A model generated the notes under the pieces. That model had not been told where the DNA came from. It was given only the letters and a program-made list of their open reading frames with translations, and did not search any database. 64,000 bases of DNA from positions 806,001 through 870,000 of the forward strand of contig NOWV01000006.1 in NCBI GenBank assembly GCA_003344405.1, read 5' to 3'. The DNA is from Trichoplax sp. H2 (lineage: Eukaryota > Placozoa > Uniplacotomia > Trichoplacea). Numbering within the stretch: the stretch's first letter is position 1; every line of letters starts with the position of its first letter. The translations under genes were made by a program, and so were the position numbers. Positions 29,001 through 41,069 of the stretch are shown here, in pieces.

Positions 29001-31080
29001 ATGACTATGACCCGAAATTTTGTTACCGGCTATCAGAAGAGGAGAAGAAAAAGCATAGGCAGTTTTCTGCTACACGCAAAAAAGATGCGTTTGGCCAAGC
29101 AACCGTGAGAACAATAGGATCTAGAATGAATGGCCATGAATGCGCTGAAGTGAGTTATGCTACACCTTTGGTATAGTAAAAGTACCACCTTTGCTTAATT
29201 AAATTATTAGTCGCATAGTTATGCTCGTAAGTTTAAGATCGACCTCACAGTTAATGTCATACTGTAATACCTGGATAAGATTCGATTTCTTGCATTTTAA
29301 CTTGCTCTCGTAAAAAAATATCCAATCACTACAATAATTATACAAATTACCTACATGAATCAAGATTTAGAACCTTTTTAAAAGTTTCTGGAATTTTCTT
29401 AAAAACTTCTTGCTAATCCAGAATGTTGTTTTTAGTGTGGAGAACAATTAAATCATGGGGAGTTAGGATTATTCGCATCGCATGCAGTTCCTGAAAACTT
29501 GGTTTGGCACCCAGAATGTTTTATTTGCTGCGTTTGTGAAAATGGATTAGTAGACTTGATCTATTATTACAAGGATGGTGAAGTTTATTGTGGGCGGCAT
29601 CATGCCGATTCCGTAAAACCTAGATGCAATGCCTGTGACGAAGTATTATTTATTTTATTTTTATATTCGTTTCTAATAATACAAAACCACATTGATAAAT
29701 ATTTTCCTGAATTAACAGATAATCTTCACTGAGGAATGTATTCAAGCACATGGGCGAACTTGGCACACTGATCACTTTGTTTGTTACGAATGCGAATGTA
29801 GACTTGGTAGCAGAAATCAATATATTATGAGGGATGGACAACCGTATTGTTGCAGGTGCTTCGAGAGTAAGTATAATGGAAATAAAGTTATCTGGGCTTA
29901 GAAATATAGTAGTACATCATAGCTTAAATAGTGCCGTACTACTGAGTGCTGTATTAATAATGCGATAATATAACTGTTATAGAATGTCAGTACTATTGCA
30001 CCTTATTTTTATATAGGTTTGTATGCAGTATATTGTGAATCATGCGGAGAGATGATAGAATTAAATGACGGTCACATGGCTCATAACGACATGCATTGGC
30101 ACGCAAGTGATGATTGTTTCAGCTGTAGCGAATGTAATCAGTCTTTGCTCGGAAAAACTTTTTTGCCAAAGCATGGGAAATTATACTGTTCGGTTGCCTG
30201 TTTTAAGATAGGTCGTATGCCAAGCGAATATGGCGGTTCGGAGGAGTCTTTAGTTGAGTATAGCGACTGTGATATAAACCATCCGCAACCCCCTACTAGC
30301 AGTGTTAAAGACATTGGAGTTGGTATTAGAGGGCAACTAAATGTTATTCAAAATAGTAGCGAACGCAAATTGAAAAACTCTCAAACCAATCGGAAATACT
30401 GGAACCGTCATGAACAAGATCATATAGGATCAAGCGAAGTCATTCCTGAATCATTTACAGGAGCTTCTTCAGGATTAGCGTATTCCAGGAGTCAAAAACT
30501 TAACTCCTATAGATCTCGCGACAACAATGCAGAATTTTCGAAAAATAATTCCAATATCCGTCGCTCTAGATCTCGATCAAATGGTCATGACTCGGCTCAA
30601 TCAAATCCGAATAATCAAATAGAAGTAGAAACTGCTAGTGCAAATGATCATTATAATTATAATAATCCTACGAAAAATCCTCAGCATAGAAAATCTCCAA
30701 AACAAAAGAAATACACTAAAAATGAAACAATGGCCCTTGAGGGTCCCAGTTCAGAATTGAAATTTAAGAAATATTCGTCTATAGATAGAATAGGTGAGGG
30801 TATAGCATATGCTCAACCGCTTGACAGAATTAGAGAAGCGGATCAAAGTATTCTTGTTGCAAAAGGATATAAGAAATCGGAATGTATAACTGGTTCTTCG
30901 AGTGACGACTCTCAGCCCGACACCAATGTGACTTTTAATTTAGTTGGAAAATTAGATATACAGAGAGGCAAGTCTCCACAAAAAGTTAGCACGGCTAATA
31001 GTTTTAACGAATCCAGAAAAGAGAAGAAAGTACGCATTGTTGATGAAGCCGTTGACAAATCAAAATGTATTGTTATGTAA
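25899..31080 (+). CDS. PRICKLE: Prickle planar-cell-polarity protein (PET, three LIM, CaaX)
   Basis: Cytoplasmic and membrane-associated core planar-polarity adaptor. Exons: 25899-25925 (MAFSMRRRK; an identical copy lies at 24716-24742), 26706-26794, 28141-28321, 28426-28483, 28956-29149, 29436-29642, 29719-29866 and 30017-31080. They total 1968 nt with all phases matching, giving 655 aa. The PET region covers about residues 20-180 (CPGFCHHSW, EEYAWTPP, then YQHPAHDYD). LIM1 begins with C181-x2-C184 and continues to about 250, followed by LIM2 (to about 312) and LIM3 (to about 370), each with the expected Cys/His pattern. The remaining ~285 residues are Ser/Asn-rich and disordered. The C-terminus CIVM is a CaaX prenylation box; Met at the end favours farnesylation. 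The nearest alternatives, Testin and LMCD1, lack this tail and box. Exon 1 is the least certain part. Confidence 0.95.
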
Positions 31081-31239
31081 TTGGAACGCAATGGTTCTCG
31101 ATGCCAAATGTAACTGATTCAACTTTGTTTAAAACGGTAAAATGCTACGATTTTGTATATAAATGCAGTAAAATTATGCGCATGCATATGTAAGACTGTT
31201 TCTAAAAGGACGATTAAATTAAATAATTATTACACTTTC

Positions 31240-31280
31240 CATGGACTACTAGATTATACCGGTACATCTAGTAGTCCATG
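31240..31280 (+). other. Perfect 14-bp stem-loop just 3' of PRICKLE
   Basis: CATGGACTACTAGA (31240-31253) is followed by a 13-nt loop containing the palindrome TACCGGTA and by the exact inverse TCTAGTAGTCCATG (31267-31280). It lies 160 bp after the PRICKLE stop codon, probably within its 3' UTR. The role is unknown; an RNA structure or a foldback insertion are both possible. Confidence 0.75.
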
Positions 31281-32478
31281 CACTTACTAATATATATTTA
31301 ACTCTTGTCGTATCTGTTACTCCTTCACTTAAAAACAAATAAATTGTATTTATGATACCGTAATTATAATTACACTGTAGTATAGAAACACTAGGTTAGT
31401 CTATGCCACTACGAAATACTTTCCACTGTAATGTAGATAGTGAGATTGATAGATGGCGTAATTAGCTATAACTCCCAAAGACAATGTAATCTTACTCTGT
31501 TATGCAAACGTACACGTACTATGGTATGCAGTAAATTCTACTGTACAGTATATTATATTCTGTATAATTATAACTTTCAAACTACAATTTTATACTCAGT
31601 ATTACAGAATTTATCACGATCTTGCCCTAACCGTAGCAATTGTTATACTGTTCTGTGGGTGCAACTTTGTGTAAGTATAGCGACGCAAAGTCTGTTGAGG
31701 TTCCTCCTAGACTACTGTAAGTGTACTGAATATCGTACACTTTCTTTATCTTACGGTACAGTTTTACCTATGAAATGTTATACTTTCATGAATGGGTAAT
31801 TAATTTATTATTAATGATATCATGCGCATTTTAGGACTTCGAACACTATACCTGTAAGGGTCTACTTTTCTTACAAAGTAAAATTTTAACTGTGTGCAAT
31901 AGGGACTAATCAAATTATATATCCCATTTTGCAAATTTAAATAAATCGTCGCTTATTTTAAAGAATAAAGCATATTTTAGTTCATTGTAATCTGACTAAT
32001 AATATTGACTATAAACTGTAAAAAAATTATAGCATATACAAGTATAATCCTAGCAAAAATTCGAAATTTTGTTAGTACTCTGTTCACCAGCTGTCTTTCA
32101 TTTAGGGTAAAACACTGTACAGTATACGCTATGATATATCTTACATATGGAGAGACCTTTACACGTACACCATAGTGTAAATTAAGCCCCTAAATACAGT
32201 GAAACTAGACCTATAAAACTAGATCCGCATGAATTAACTCTTAAAATGTAGAATATGAAAGCAGAAATCTTCTAAAACATAGGTAACCAGTTATAAATAA
32301 AACATTTAAACGGCATTCTTATAGCTGTAGATTTTAAACGAAAGAGCTAACGATACTTAGCAAAAAAGAATGAGAAATGACAGCTGTTTAATGTCATCAA
32401 GACACCGGTAATTGTACTCATAGACCTAAAATGTTACTCTACAAAAATGGGTAGCTTTGAGATAACTAATCCCTGCCA

Positions 32479-32752
32479 GGGACCTCTCAAGTCGAAAGGA
32501 CAGAAGGACGCAAAACGAACGTTTCCTATACGAGAAATTTGGGGCCAACTATTAAACTTTCTATTTTAACTGTATTAAAAGACTATCCGTGCGTAGCATT
32601 GTCTACATCAACGCTTCATAACGCTGGTACCGAATATTGCAGCGGTGTAACTGTACAGTACGATAAAGTGACCAGAAAAATGACAGGTCTCCCAATTTCT
32701 AGCGATGAACGACCGTTTTGCGTCCATCTTTCCTTCCGAATTGAGAGGTCCC
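32479..32752. mobile_element. MITE-like element with ~44-bp terminal inverted repeats
   Basis: The left end, starting GGGACCTCTCAAGTCG (32479), matches the inverse of the right end (GAGGTCCC ending at 32752) over about 44 bp with roughly seven mismatches, including a shared GGACGCAAAACG core. The heptamer ATCCCTG occurs just outside both ends (about 32469-32475 and 32754-32760), a possible target-site duplication. About 275 bp long with no transposase frame. I cannot assign it to a superfamily. Confidence 0.7.
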
Positions 32753-33226
32753 TATCCCTGATAATACAAAGTTCTTATGATATATTCTTCACGAAGTTTG
32801 ATAGCTATAATTTAACAGTTTAACTTCCGTATATTTCTTTATACTACAGAATAAATACAGTATACTGTATATGAAACGAAGATAATACAATGGGTTATTA
32901 CGGGATCTTATAATTAGCTATCTGTTACTAATTGGTCTACCATAAATAACCGAGCAACTACATTTTGTATAAAGTTTATTTAATCTCCCAATGCATAATA
33001 AAATCAATACTCAAATAATATTGTGATACGATAGATACATTGTAAAAGTATATATGCCGTATACCATATATACAAGCTTATAACGTAGGCATAAAGAAAT
33101 TGTAATTTAAAGAGTTAACAAATCATTGGCATTGACATTCATTAACCGACGTAAACAAATTTAAATTGGACTTAAACCACCAAATTAACTTAAAGAACCG
33201 CAGGTATACAACAGAATAAACTAATT

Positions 33227-36200
33227 TCAAATTTCAATAGATTTTTGGTTGGGCTTCCTAATATGCCGCATGTTACTACCATTTTGAGTCGGTTTAAAAG
33301 GCGCATTAACCCCATAAGGTCGTGGTATTGGCAATTCTGTATCATCATCTGGTATATATGCATTCGGTCTTGGCTCTGCTGTTGTAGATATACCACCTGG
33401 CAGCATGCATTTCTGCTCTTCTTCGCTGATCTGTATTATCATGATTACATTAAAAACAGATTTTTGTAAAAAATTCTTATCCAAATAGAAACAAAATGAA
33501 AATCACTAAAATATCATCCTACTTGTAACAAGGCTTGTTTATCACGAACTCGTTGAGATTCATTCCTTTGCTGTTTTTGCCACTCTTGCTCAATTTCCAT
33601 TGATGGAGCTTCACCCATTTCTATTCTAACGTAACACTGCTCAAGCACCCTTTCTCTCTCTTTAACAATTTCCTGAAATTTCATTGTTTGAGCCTATACA
33701 CACATATTTTATAGAGAAATTTAATTAATAAATACATTTATTATACATACCAGCTATATACATCGCATATATATATATGTACTCGTAATTATAATTTCAA
33801 AGAGGCAAAAAAGTATCCTTCCAATTCAAGGCTTATATTAACCGTAAGATGCAATATCAATATACGCGTATCTATACCATATTTATTGATTCTATAAACG
33901 CTATATAAATATTTGTTGAAAGGATCATTTCAATAATTGCATGGAACCATTAATGTTGTAAGCTTAAGAGTAACTATAGTTAAGAAATTCCTAGCTGTAG
34001 GTGTCTTGCATTAATACAAGTATGTTAAATTTGAATCAGTAAAATAAAATTATAGCTGAATCTTTACTTTAGACTTTAAACATTACATATTACTTATTAC
34101 GTAAATGTCTTGAAATGAGCACATTTTTGAATGAGTAAGGATTAGCTATACCGAAGAAAGATAAAGCATAAACACTATACAACTCAAACCTGATTCATGG
34201 ATAGTTCCGATATCTTTGACATCGTTTTGCGGGTCATCTCCTTAATTCTGTTCTTTAAGTCGTTAACCTTTAAAAAATTGAGAGGATGAGATATGGAATA
34301 AATTGTTTACCTAAGTCTCATTGAGTTACCATTCTAGCCAAATTTAGAGTATCATCTTTCCTAGAATTCATCTTTTCTTCTGCTCTCTCAACTAGTCTAG
34401 AAATTTCTTCCAGAATTAAATCCTTTTCCAATAAAAATTCCTCTTTTTCGGATAATCTAATTTCAAGCTATTGGGTTACAAACTGCATGTTAAGATGTTA
34501 TGGTTAAATAATCAATATCCAATGTAATCATTACTTCACCCCTTCAATTCTCTTATGTACTTCCTCTAAAGACATGTCTTTTCCATCAAGAAACCTTATT
34601 CTTTTAAAATTATCTGGAGATTCTACTAATTTTTCTAATTCTTTTGCTTTATCCTGGACACTTGAAAGCTATAGGTTTGAGGATGTTTAGCACATAACAT
34701 TACTATCATATATAAGAAAACATGAAGCAGTACCTCAATTTGCAGTTTAACTAATTCGTCATCGAGGTCTTTTCGTTGTGAAATTTCTTTTCGTGTTACT
34801 TCAATAGATCGTTTTAACTCAGTAATCTGTGAATTTATCATAAAAGTCCACATATAAATCCTAACTACGCAAAGATAGGCATCGAAAGCTTATAGATGAC
34901 ATAATAGGTTTACCTCCATATTCATAAAGCGAATCATCTCATCCTTAGCATTTATTTCCAAATTTCCATTCCTAATGACGGTATCTGTTGACAGAAGGTT
35001 ATCCCACATCATTCAACTTAGAAGTATAGTATAATATTAAAGTTTAATCATACCAGTGTAGTTGATACACGTTAATATCAGCATACCTTGGATATTTACT
35101 TTTTCGTAAAAAACACACACTTCTTCATTTCGCTCAATTAACTGAATTCCTCTATAATGGTTAATTGATCATCGGTTGACGTTTGTATGCAAGTAATTAC
35201 TATTTTAATAAGTAATTAAACCCAGAAAAATTATAAGCTACCTTTCATTTCTATCCTTAACTGCTGATTCATAGCGTTCCCTTAACTTTACAACATATTA
35301 TAACAGATTAGAATGTGATAACTTATAACGTTTTACAGTAAAGAAAACACATATTATTAGAATTACCCGGAGCATATCTAATTCAGCTGAATTGATTATT
35401 GAATTCAGTTTGGTAATATTTAAACGCTATTGAGCATTAATATAAAAGAAATTAGTATAAAGTACATTCTCGCTTAATTGATTATGATACCTATTCAATA
35501 CATGTAATTACTGATCTGACCTGCTGCTCAACTTTTTCTCGATTATCTTGCTGAAATTTAAATTGTTTACTCAGTTCGCTTCTTAAACTATCTTTGATAA
35601 TTATGGAATTGCTATGCTTGAGCTTAGATTTTTGATACTGCCTAAAGTATTAATAAAAAAGGGAAGAATTTAGACATCAAGGCTGTGATAGAATAGCGAA
35701 AACTTATCCATATAGCTTGATGATATACGTAGACAGCATATAGCGACGCTAAATTTATTACAAACAATACTCACCTCTCCTTAGCATTTACTGAAGTACG
35801 TAAAATTTCAATTTCATTTTGAAGAATCTTTATTTTTTCTCTCATTTCAGCAGCTCTCTATAAGGAATATGCATATCAAATTTACTCCAGATATCACCTC
35901 ACTTACACTCTACATAACGAATAATACTGATGTCAGATTATTTTAGTAGCGCTTCCGTACCTGAGTGCTGGTTTGAATTAAATTTACACATTTATTACGA
36001 TCATTTTTAATTACGTCGTATAATTTTGCGAAATCTTTTAATCTTTATTATAAAGCAAAATCAGACATCATTAGAAATGCTATATCATAACACTATACAT
36101 TTTTTTTATTAATATAGTTGCTAGTTACTAATTAACTAAAATCAGTCAATCGTAAACCGTCGCCACTATACCGAATTGTTTAACTACGTACAATTGCACC

Positions 36201-39200
36201 AAGCAATACAAAATGACAATACCTTTGCTGCATTTCCATATTTTTTTTTGCAGCATCCTGAATAGCAAGGTCCTTAATCTTTAGATCCTCTAAAGCCCTA
36301 TGATAACGTAACTGAAAAGCAATACATAATTACTTTATCTCTCTAACAATCATTATATTTTCAAATAACTCAGTTTATTTATCTGACATGCTCATTGAAA
36401 CATACTTCGGCCCTCATAAAATCTCTGGATTTTTGCTCTCTTTCGTCCGTCTAAATTAAATATTACAATTGGTTTATACCTGACCTCAAGACAACGTTAG
36501 CATAAAATCCGGAGATCTTAATAAAATCATTTAAACTACATGTAGATCCGGCAAATGTAATGTAAGGAAGAAGAGATTTACATCAAATTTGGCTTGTAAA
36601 TTATACATCCTTACAAAGTGAAGACATAAGGTACAATAAAATGCAGTAATAAGCATCAGAAAATAGATTATCCAGAAAAGAACTTAGCGGTACAACTCTT
36701 TGATAATTTATGTTTTAATATGTTACCCGATACCTTTATTGCAACCATTCTGCCAAGGTCCATAACATCATCTCTTAATTCGCATTGTTGGGATATCAAC
36801 AGCTCCTCTTCAGCCATACAGACTTCGACCCGATTTCTCTCAGTTGATGTTAGTGTATTCTTAACAGTAAGTAGTATTATATTGGACTAATTATAAGTAA
36901 CGAAAGAAAAGACAAAGAGAACAAACGATATCGGTTTGTAGGAGTAGTACCTGCTGTAAAAGTAATCGTCTAGCGGCTTCCACTTCCTTTAGTAATTCCT
37001 TCCGTTTTTGTTGTAAAGCTGTATCATCTTTTGGATGACTTTCTAACTATAAATTACAAAGTCGCATTCAATTGAAAGTACATTATATGCTACAAATATA
37101 ATAGTAGAATTTTACCTGTAGCTTAGCTTTCGTGTGTATCGTTTTCATTAAATTATAAGCATCTTCAGACCCTTTCAATTGCAGTTCTATTTTCTTAACG
37201 TTTCTATGGTAAAAATCGTGCAATGTTTAAGAAGAATTACTGTGATCATAGCTAAAGTTAGAACGTAAGCAACTATACTTTAAGAAGCGTTCTTTCTCTC
37301 GCAATTTTCTTGCATTTATGTCGTGCTGATTTTTTCTTTCCAAATTTGCATGTCGTAGTTTTACTTCCAATGAAGCTCGCTGTTCCAGCAATTCCGTTTC
37401 TTGTTCTTTGCTAAGTTCAAACTGTTTTAATAAAGTATCATATTCTCTTTCCTAATCTCAGTATAAAAGGTAGATAGATTTTCATTATTAAATTGATAAA
37501 GACTCAGTCTTCAAAACACTTATAAATTATTCATACCCGTGCTTCAAGCAACGCAAAACTATTATCGAGTTCTTCAGTAACATAAACCTTGTTTTCCTCT
37601 AGCCGCCGTCTTCTTTCATCAAGCTGCTTCAACTGGGACAAAAGTGTAATATAAGTATGATTTACATAAAATGGTTTATTTGATCATTTAAAGCCATCTC
37701 TCTATATTAATAAACCTCGGAGTTGTAGTCTTCTGCTACTCTATCTAATTCATCCTTTCTATTAGTTATATCACTAAAATAAAAAGTAACATTTATTTTA
37801 TGATTTGCTTTGTTGCAATCAAATTAAAATATTTGCTAACTTAAATAAGTCAGGCCTATAAACAACAATACAGAGAGCTAAACTTCCATTTAGGATTTTT
37901 CCAAACTATCATTCAATAAAATATATTAGCAGACCCCACACTCGTAATACTCGCGTAGTCTTTACTTGTACAGGTACAAGTTTTTGCTTTATGTACTCGT
38001 AAGTATGTACTCAATAGTACACACAAACACGGATAAAATTAACTTATTATATATAGGATATCAGGACAAGCAATAATATCACTTGATTTAAATATTTTAA
38101 AATATCCTTTGCATGTGCAAATTTAACTGTAGAAATTGTAGAGATCGTTAAAGACACAGAATACAAAAAGGAACATACCTTTTATTTCTAGCTAGCAATT
38201 CATACTGTTCATGTATGTTAGCGGGTTCTCCGTGTATTCGGACCAAGTCATCCTTCATATCATAATAGTAACAATGAAGAAAAGATCAACCTCTATTTTC
38301 CATCAATATGATATTACTTTACTCATTCCATTAGCTACTAACCTTTAAGATTGACTCTTCCTTCATATATTTATCCTAAAGAAATTATTTAATGTAATTT
38401 ATATTTTATAAGTACGATAATCATCAGAACTATTTACTAACTATATGTTTCAGCAAGATCTCATGATCATGTCTTTTAGCTTCAAGTTCCTCGCTAAGGT
38501 TCTTGATTTCTAATGTTCTTTGATCTACAGAAGCCTTATATTCTTTGCTATCCTTAGATAAATCCTTCAACTTCTTTTCAATTTCCTACCAGATCATTAA
38601 ATTTAATAAAATAGAGTCATGATCAAAATCATTCTTACTATAAGATTATTTTAGAAACTATTTAGACATTATGACTGACCGACAATTTAGGAATCCTTTC
38701 GTATTCGCGTTGGATTAATCGAACTTCTTCTTGTAAGCTATAATTAAATTATAGTTTAGATATATATGGGACTACCTGTTTATATTTTTCCCTACCTTTC
38801 TATCTCAAAATTGAGCTTATCACAGCGATTCTCGGACTGGATAACTTCATTATGATGCTAATATAGATTTCAAGACGGTGATACGGAAACAAAATTGGAA
38901 TATAATAAATTATAAGTTCAAGGATGAAAATGTGTAGCAATTTGAAAGTATACAAGAGTTCCCATATATTCAGTACCTGCAGTAATTCTTGTCGTAACTG
39001 ACTGACTTCAGTTAAAGAATCATTTTCAGGAAATTCTTCTGCCTTGCGTAAACTTTCCTTCTGCTTATGTACCGTCTACATATAATTAGCATTATGTATG
39101 TAATTATTCCATTTTTTAGATTCTCTACTTGATAAGAACAATAATTTGGGATTTTCTTCGTTATTTGTTACCGTATCTAGCTGTTTTGCATCCTGTAACA

Positions 39201-39676
39201 GTTTAACTTCTTTATTTCTGCAACTGAGTATGTAAATATACAGATATTACGATTTTTTATCACAGTGATGACTCTTGAAATTTATAGTGTAACTAATACA
39301 TCATTTTAAAAAATAATTTACTCCTGCAACGCTTGATAGGTCTGAGAATAATTAGCCTTGAGACGGGCCATTTTTTCTCCGGTAATTTTTCCTTCATAAA
39401 ATGCCTATTTTATATATGCAATACATCTGAATAAGTAACTGGGAATAATTTTTGGTTACATTTTTTGCCCAATGCATGTTGTAAAGAAATAAAATGAAAA
39501 GCAGAACTGTAGCTCATAAGTCTGTAGTCTAATACCTCGTCTAATGCTTGATAGGCAATGCTATTTTGAATATCATTGGTTTCCGGAGAAGCATTTAAAA
39601 TTGTTGGAGCGATAGCGCTGACTATATAACTCTTGCCATTCGAAGAGCTATCATCACTTTCATTAGAGATATCCAT
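33227..39676 (-). CDS. CCDC146: CCDC146 coiled-coil protein (many exons)
   Basis: Centriole and axoneme-associated long coiled-coil protein, related to Chlamydomonas MBO2 and required for sperm flagella in mammals. The start exon is at 39676 (MDISNESDD...), ending with YQALDEV-like sequence near 39535. The next exon, at about 39410-39330, reads [16 protein letters not shown], matching the vertebrate AGKITGTRMAQLKAKY block. The last exon, 33430-33227, carries the diagnostic C-terminus ([18 protein letters not shown], then [17 protein letters not shown]). The exon before it spans roughly 33525-33698. In between lie about 20 short exons rich in Glu/Lys/Leu heptads, all on the minus strand, with AC...CT splice borders on the + strand. 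I did not trace every one. There is no transmembrane segment. It is convergent with PRICKLE and tandem to RPN1. Confidence 0.9.
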
Positions 39677-41069
39677 TTAATTGACGTCGTTTAGGATATA
39701 ACGGACCGTGCTCCTGTATTCGTATATTGTACGCGTATAGTATTAGAAAGCTATTGTTAAATACGAGTAAATAACCTTAGAGTTTAAATAAATTTAACCT
39801 ATATCCCTGAATTACTATGCTACTAATCACAATTATTTACTTCAACAGATTTCTGTAAGAACGGTAAGTAGCACTATTGCCTCTTGAGTAAATGATGTTA
39901 TAGTAATACTGTATGCATTTATGCTTACTTCAATATTTTAAGATAGTATCAAAATTTTGAACAAGCACGTCGTCATGGAAACCGTGAAAGTATCCGTCAT
40001 CTGTCAGTCAGGGACTTCTAAGAAATCTCTGTATCAGAGTTTTAGAGCAATTGTTATTTCGACTAAGTGCAATTTAAAGTCTTGATAAAATCGCTTAAAA
40101 CTTTAGTATAATATTGCATAACAGTCACCAAACACCGTATAGTACGTGTATACTGCATACTTCTCCCGTAAGTAGAACTACAGTAGCTTAACGTCGTAAT
40201 GCAATTTCCATTGTATAGACTGGTTTATTAATAATTATTATAATACTGTGCTATTTGTATAATCGAGGCATTCAAACCGATGTTTGCTACATTAATTAGC
40301 AACCTCTGCCGTACACATTAGCTTACTACTGATTTTACAAAAGTACTATATACTCCCGTATTGCCATACTGTTTTTAATTTTGAATATTTTACTGCTGGG
40401 AACAACCATTAGAGTAACAGTAAGCGCACGGCCAGAAACCTTTCTTGCCATATTAAGAAGCATTTGGGCTTGATTAAGTATATAACAAGTGATCGCATAT
40501 TTAAAGAATTTTTTGACTAAATAGCTACGTGCATAACATACAAACTGACAATGGTTGCCAGTATTTAGGACTTACGATGTGGGTGTATGTGCAGTACAGT
40601 AGTTAATTAATGTACAATTTTAAAGGATTAAGAGATATTTAGATCTTTTGATCAAGCTTTTACGTGCATGTACTCGTAATCCTTTAAAAAGTTTAAAAAA
40701 GTCTTGTCAGATCTTGATGAAAACTCTTCAGCCAGGTTTATAGCACTACCGTGAATATTTTACGTTAAAACCGAATAGCTTCTTTATTCTATAAAATACA
40801 AGGTATTAGTGCTCCCAATACGTTCAAAAATCATTTAACATGATCATCTGATAGGTTTATTTTTGAAAATCAGCTTCTTTAGCCAAATGTAACTATGTGC
40901 TCGTTTCACATCAATTACTATAGATCGATTGTTATTTAACGAGATTGAAATTCACAAAACACAACCTAAATGAAAACTTTGTCGGCCATGTAGCCGTTTC
41001 AAATTTGGTAATTACTTTCATTTATTAACAGATTTGTGGTGATCTTAAGAAGTATGACAAAATTACGTG
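39677..41069. other. Intergenic region between RPN1 and CCDC146
   Basis: 1.4 kb between two genes on the minus strand. It includes the CCDC146 upstream region. No exon, long frame or GTACW array seen; only a 9-bp inverted repeat (AAAGGATTA/TAATCCTTT) near 40622 and 40675. Confidence 0.6.

Larger units (their letters stand above)
31081..33226. other. Convergent intergenic region between PRICKLE and CCDC146
   Basis: 2.1 kb with no gene recognised. It holds a strong hairpin at 31240-31280, an AATAAA-type signal near 31336 and a MITE-like element at 32479-32752. GTACW occurs only as isolated one- or two-unit hits. Confidence 0.65.

Noticed and set aside
32539-32823. 94-codon open frame (+)
   Set aside because: Lies inside and across the right end of the MITE-like element; no domain.
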